64,000 nucleotides of DNA from NCBI GenBank assembly GCA_024401335.1, contig JAKSLH010000009.1, positions 1 to 64,000 on the forward strand, read 5' to 3'. The notes beneath the pieces were generated by a model, which saw nothing but the letters and a program-made list of their open reading frames with translations, made no database searches and was not told the origin of the DNA. This DNA comes from Bacteroidales bacterium. GTDB taxonomy: Bacteria; Bacteroidota; Bacteroidia; Bacteroidales; Marinilabiliaceae. The translations under genes were made by a program, and so were the position numbers. How positions within the stretch are numbered: position 1 is the first letter of the stretch; every line of letters starts with the position of its first letter. Shown one piece after another: positions 60,837 through 64,000 of this stretch.

Positions 60837-63479
60837 ATGGAACTCGCAACAAAGTACACCCCAGCCGAAATCGAAGAGCGCTGGTATCAGTATTGGATAG
60901 ACCAGAAGCTTTTTGCCTCTAAACCAGATAACCGTCAACCTTATACCGTCGTCATTCCTCCACCAAACGTGACAGGAGTGCTCCACATGGGCCACATGCT
61001 CAACAACACCATTCAGGATATCCTTGTGCGTCGTGCGCGCATGATGGGAAAGAACGCATGCTGGGTGCCAGGTACTGACCACGCATCTATCGCTACTGAG
61101 GCTAAGGTTGTGAACCGTCTTGCTCAGCAGGGCATCAAGAAGACCGACCTCACACGCGACGAGTTCCTCAAGCATGCTTGGGACTGGACCAACGAACATG
61201 GCGGCATCATCCTCAAGCAGCTTCGCAAGCTCGGTGCTTCGTGTGACTGGGACCGTACAGCGTTCACAATGGACGAGACACGTTCGGAGGCTGTCATCAA
61301 GGTATTCTGCGACCTCTTTGACAAGGGTCTTATCTATCGTGGTGTGCGCATGGTCAACTGGGACCCTAAGGCACTCACAGCACTCTCTGACGAGGAAGTA
61401 ATCTACAAGGAGGAGCACAGCAAGCTCTTCTACCTCAAATATATGATTGCCGGTGAAGATGGCAAGCCAGACGGCAGCGGCAAGTATTGCATCGTTGCAA
61501 CTACACGTCCTGAGACTATCATGGGCGACGCGGCAGTGTGCATCAACCCTGCTGACGAGAAGAACCAGTGGCTCAAGGGCAAGAAGGTTATCGTGCCACT
61601 CGTAAACCGTGTCATTCCAATCATCGAAGACGAATATGTAGAGATAGGATTCGGTACCGGTTGCTTGAAGGTGACACCTGCTCACGACGTAGCCGACTAT
61701 ATGCTCGGTGAGAAATATAACTTGCCTATCATCGACATCTTCAACGATGACGCCACACTCAGCGAGGCTGCAGGTCTCTATGTTGGCCAGGATCGTTTTG
61801 ATGTACGTAAGCAGATTGCCATTGACCTTGAGGCAGCAGGCCTTATGGAGAAGACTGAGGACTATGACAACAAGGTAGGCTGTTCAGAACGTACTGGTGT
61901 GGCCATCGAGCCAAAGCTCTCTATGCAGTGGTTCCTCAAGATGGAGCACCTTGCTAAGCCAGCTCTTGAGGCTGTGATGAACGACGACATCAAGTTCTAC
62001 CCTGCAAAATACAAGAACACATACCGCTACTGGATGGAGAACATCAAAGACTGGTGTATCAGCCGTCAGCTCTGGTGGGGCCACCGCATTCCTGCATATT
62101 ATCTGCCACAGGGTGGATATGTAGTTGCTGAGACTGCAGAGAAGGCTCTCGAGCTTGCAAAGCAGAAGGACGCCAGCATCAAGATGGAAGACCTCCGTCA
62201 GGACAGCGACTGCCTCGACACATGGTTCTCATCATGGTTGTGGCCTATATCACTCTTTGACGGCATCAAAAATCCTAATAACGAGGAGATAAACTACTAC
62301 TACCCTACTTCTGACCTCGTAACAGGTCCAGACATCATCTTCTTCTGGGTAGCCCGCATGATCATGGCAGGTTACGAATACCAGGGCAAGATGCCATTTA
62401 AGAATGTATATTTCACAGGTATCGTTCGTGACAAGATCGGCCGCAAGATGTCGAAGTCACTCGGCAACTCGCCTGATCCACTGGAGCTCATCGAGAAGTA
62501 TGGCGCCGACGGTGTACGTATGGGTATGATGCTTTCTGCACCTGCAGGAAACGACATTCTCTTCGACGACTCACTCTGTGAGCAGGGACGTAACTTCAAC
62601 AACAAGATATGGAATGCATTCCGTCTCGTCAAGGGATGGGAAGTAGCCGACATAGAACAGCCAGAGGCTTCAAAGATAGCTGTCAAGTGGTTTGACGCAC
62701 TCCTCCGCAAGACATCGGCAGAGGTAGCTGACCTCTTCACAAAGTATCGTTTGAGCGAAGCGCTTATGGCTGTGTACAAGCTTTTCTGGGACGAGTTCTC
62801 ATCATGGTATCTCGAGCTCATCAAGCCAGCTTATCAGAAGCCTATTGACAAGGCAACATTCGACGCTACACTCGGCTTCTTCGATGAGTTGCTCAAGTTG
62901 CTCCACCCATTCATGCCATTCATCACTGAGGAGTTGTGGCAGCACATCTACGACCGCAAGGATGGCGAGAGCATCATGCTTGCACGAGTATCAGAGGCTA
63001 CAGTAAGCGAGGAGGATGACAAGTTTATCGAAGCATTCAACGCAGCGAAGGAAGTCATCTCTGGTGTTCGTACGATACGCAACCAGAAGAACATTGCACA
63101 GAAGGAGACACTTGTGCTCCAGGCACTTGCATCTAACCCATCTGAGGCATTCAACAGCTGTATCACAAAGATGGCCAACCTCTCGGCTATCGAAGTTGTC
63201 GCAGCAAAAGACGACACAGCCGCTACATTCATGGTAGGCACAGCGACATACAGTGTACCACTGGGCAACCTTGTAGATGCTGAGGCTGAAATACAGAAGC
63301 AGGAGGCAGAGCTCAAGCACCTTGAAGGCTTCCTCATGGGCATACAGAAGAAACTCTCTAACGAGAAGTTCGTTGCCAACGCTCCAGCAGCCGTCGTTGA
63401 GATGGAGAAGAAGAAGCAGGCAGATGCCGAAAGCAAGATTGCAGCTCTCAAAGAGAGCCTTGCAAAACTCAAGAAGTAA
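60837..63479 (+). CDS. valS: Valyl-tRNA synthetase
   Basis: 880 residues, normal length. Charges tRNA-Val; class I catalytic signatures are 'HMGHMLNNT' (about 48-56) and '[12 protein letters not shown]' (about 536). The editing domain between them ('[19 protein letters not shown]'), the anticodon domain and a C-terminal coiled coil ('[13 protein letters not shown]', '[16 protein letters not shown]') are present. '[14 protein letters not shown]' and 'LETWF-like' [11 protein letters not shown] are standard. High use of C/G-ending codons fits a highly expressed housekeeping gene. Confidence 0.97.
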   Translation: MELATKYTPAEIEERWYQYWIDQKLFASKPDNRQPYTVVIPPPNVTGVLHMGHMLNNTIQDILVRRARMMGKNACWVPGTDHASIATEAKVVNRLAQQGIKKTDLTRDEFLKHAWDWTNEHGGIILKQLRKLGASCDWDRTAFTMDETRSEAVIKVFCDLFDKGLIYRGVRMVNWDPKALTALSDEEVIYKEEHSKLFYLKYMIAGEDGKPDGSGKYCIVATTRPETIMGDAAVCINPADEKNQWLKGKKVIVPLVNRVIPIIEDEYVEIGFGTGCLKVTPAHDVADYMLGEKYNLPIIDIFNDDATLSEAAGLYVGQDRFDVRKQIAIDLEAAGLMEKTEDYDNKVGCSERTGVAIEPKLSMQWFLKMEHLAKPALEAVMNDDIKFYPAKYKNTYRYWMENIKDWCISRQLWWGHRIPAYYLPQGGYVVAETAEKALELAKQKDASIKMEDLRQDSDCLDTWFSSWLWPISLFDGIKNPNNEEINYYYPTSDLVTGPDIIFFWVARMIMAGYEYQGKMPFKNVYFTGIVRDKIGRKMSKSLGNSPDPLELIEKYGADGVRMGMMLSAPAGNDILFDDSLCEQGRNFNNKIWNAFRLVKGWEVADIEQPEASKIAVKWFDALLRKTSAEVADLFTKYRLSEALMAVYKLFWDEFSSWYLELIKPAYQKPIDKATFDATLGFFDELLKLLHPFMPFITEELWQHIYDRKDGESIMLARVSEATVSEEDDKFIEAFNAAKEVISGVRTIRNQKNIAQKETLVLQALASNPSEAFNSCITKMANLSAIEVVAAKDDTAATFMVGTATYSVPLGNLVDAEAEIQKQEAELKHLEGFLMGIQKKLSNEKFVANAPAAVVEMEKKKQADAESKIAALKESLAKLKK

Positions 63480-63499
63480 CAGAGTATAATGCAATACGA

Positions 63500-63536
63500 C
63501 AAGGCTGTCGACCATTTTGGTAGGCAGCCTTTTTTA
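63500..63536 (+). terminator. Intrinsic terminator of valS
   Basis: AAGGCTG…CAGCCTT stem followed by TTTTT in the plus direction, about 25 bp after the valS stop. Confidence 0.8.
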
Positions 63537-63568
63537 GATAAAACAGACTCAACCCAAACCCAACCCAG

Positions 63569-64000
63569 ATGAAAACTAATTATCGCTGGCATATTCTAGG
63601 ACTTCTTACAGCATGCCTATGGGGCAGTACGTTTGTAGCAAGCAAAGTGCTGCTTAATGCCGGTCTGACACCAGCCGAAATAATGTGCCTACGCTTTATC
63701 ATAGCATGGGTACTCATGCTGCCGTTCTGCAATCAGCACATAAGGACTAACATGCGAGATGAGCTGCTGTTCGTTGTTCTAGGCATGAGTGGCGGATCAC
63801 TCTATTTCCTAGCAGAGAACACGGCAGTAAAGATATCGAGCGCGACAAGTACCGTAGCTTTGCTAGTATGCACAACACCAATAGTCACCGCGTTGCTCAA
63901 CCGCATTGTCTATCGTTCAGAGCATCTGTCATCACGCTTCCTCATCGGTTCGTTTGTAGCCCTGATAGGAGTTTCACTCGTTGTGATGAACGGCGTCTTT
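63569..64000 (+). CDS. EamA/DMT family transporter (partial, 5' end)
   Basis: 144 codons are visible from ATG 63569 before the window ends. 'WHILGLLTACLWGSTFVASKVLL' and 'LTPAEIMCLRFIIAWVLMLP' (parts) are the EamA/RhaT N-terminal repeat, followed by further TM helices ('FVVLGMSGGSLYFLAENTAV', 'TSTVALLVCTTPIVTALL'). The whole protein should have ten helices and export or import small metabolites such as amino acids. Substrate unknown. It begins 33 bp after the valS terminator. Confidence 0.85.
   Translation, partial: MKTNYRWHILGLLTACLWGSTFVASKVLLNAGLTPAEIMCLRFIIAWVLMLPFCNQHIRTNMRDELLFVVLGMSGGSLYFLAENTAVKISSATSTVALLVCTTPIVTALLNRIVYRSEHLSSRFLIGSFVALIGVSLVVMNGVF

Noticed and set aside
60831..61685. 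Minus-strand open frame (284 codons) at the start of valS
   Set aside because: Antisense shadow of the highly conserved HMGH and editing regions of valS.
1..64000. tRNA, rRNA, CRISPR or complete insertion sequence
   Set aside because: I looked for tRNA T-loop patterns, regularly spaced repeats and transposase motifs in the gaps and found none convincing; a covariance-model search would be needed to exclude tRNAs fully.

Overview
The window looks like chromosomal DNA of a Bacteroidales bacterium, most likely Prevotellaceae or a close relative. The evidence is a Bacteroidetes-type bamD-rpoZ pair, -7 promoter elements of the form TAnnTTTG, an UpxY-type NusG paralogue, proteins with type IX secretion-like C-terminal tails, a TonB-family barrel, DUF4922 and DUF3160 proteins, and an exuronate operon. 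I see no rRNA, tRNA, CRISPR array or complete insertion sequence.

Layout. 0-7 kb: the start of a probable dxs (minus), then a plus-strand trio of lipoproteins (FG-GAP-like, DUF3160, CapA-like phosphoesterase), an aldose 1-epimerase-like gene, bamD and rpoZ. 7-13 kb (minus): mltG-ftsE-upxY-like-GT2-DUF4922-SpoIID, an envelope/polysaccharide cluster. 13-18.5 kb (minus): uxaC-kdgK-eda-exuT-yhcH, which takes hexuronates to KDPG and then pyruvate plus glyceraldehyde-3-phosphate. 18.5-24 kb: a thioesterase, a small unknown protein and a 1482-residue secreted repeat protein with a T9SS-like tail. 24-36.7 kb (minus): an AT-rich surface polysaccharide locus with Wzx flippase, acyltransferase, Wzy polymerase, several glycosyltransferases, a pyruvyltransferase, an FrhB-like ferredoxin protein and two hexapeptide acetyltransferases.

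36.7-43.8 kb: an accessory island joined to the 5' side of the polysaccharide locus. It holds a two-TM protein, a DUF4365-TPR protein, an AAA ATPase translationally coupled (ATGA) to a PD-(D/E)XK-like protein, a self-inhibited class II Fic protein and a stand-alone RelA/SpoT synthetase. Between them lie broken pieces of genes: the first ~25 codons of a second Wzx flippase, the C-terminal end of an unidentified gene in front of the intact wzx, and a 59-codon frame with one internal stop. This is the best place in the window to look for an undescribed defence or toxin system and for scars of capsule-locus exchange.

44-64 kb: a secreted CotH-kinase protein, an orphan HigA-like antitoxin, a GH94 phosphorylase, a TonB-family barrel (promoter preceded by two identical palindromes 21 bp apart) coupled to an unknown gene, prs, a lipoprotein, a candidate small RNA, a GH127 beta-L-arabinofuranosidase, a lysozyme-like protein coupled to a coiled-coil protein, valS, and the start of an EamA transporter.

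All functional names come from reading motifs by eye. No database search or structure prediction was run.
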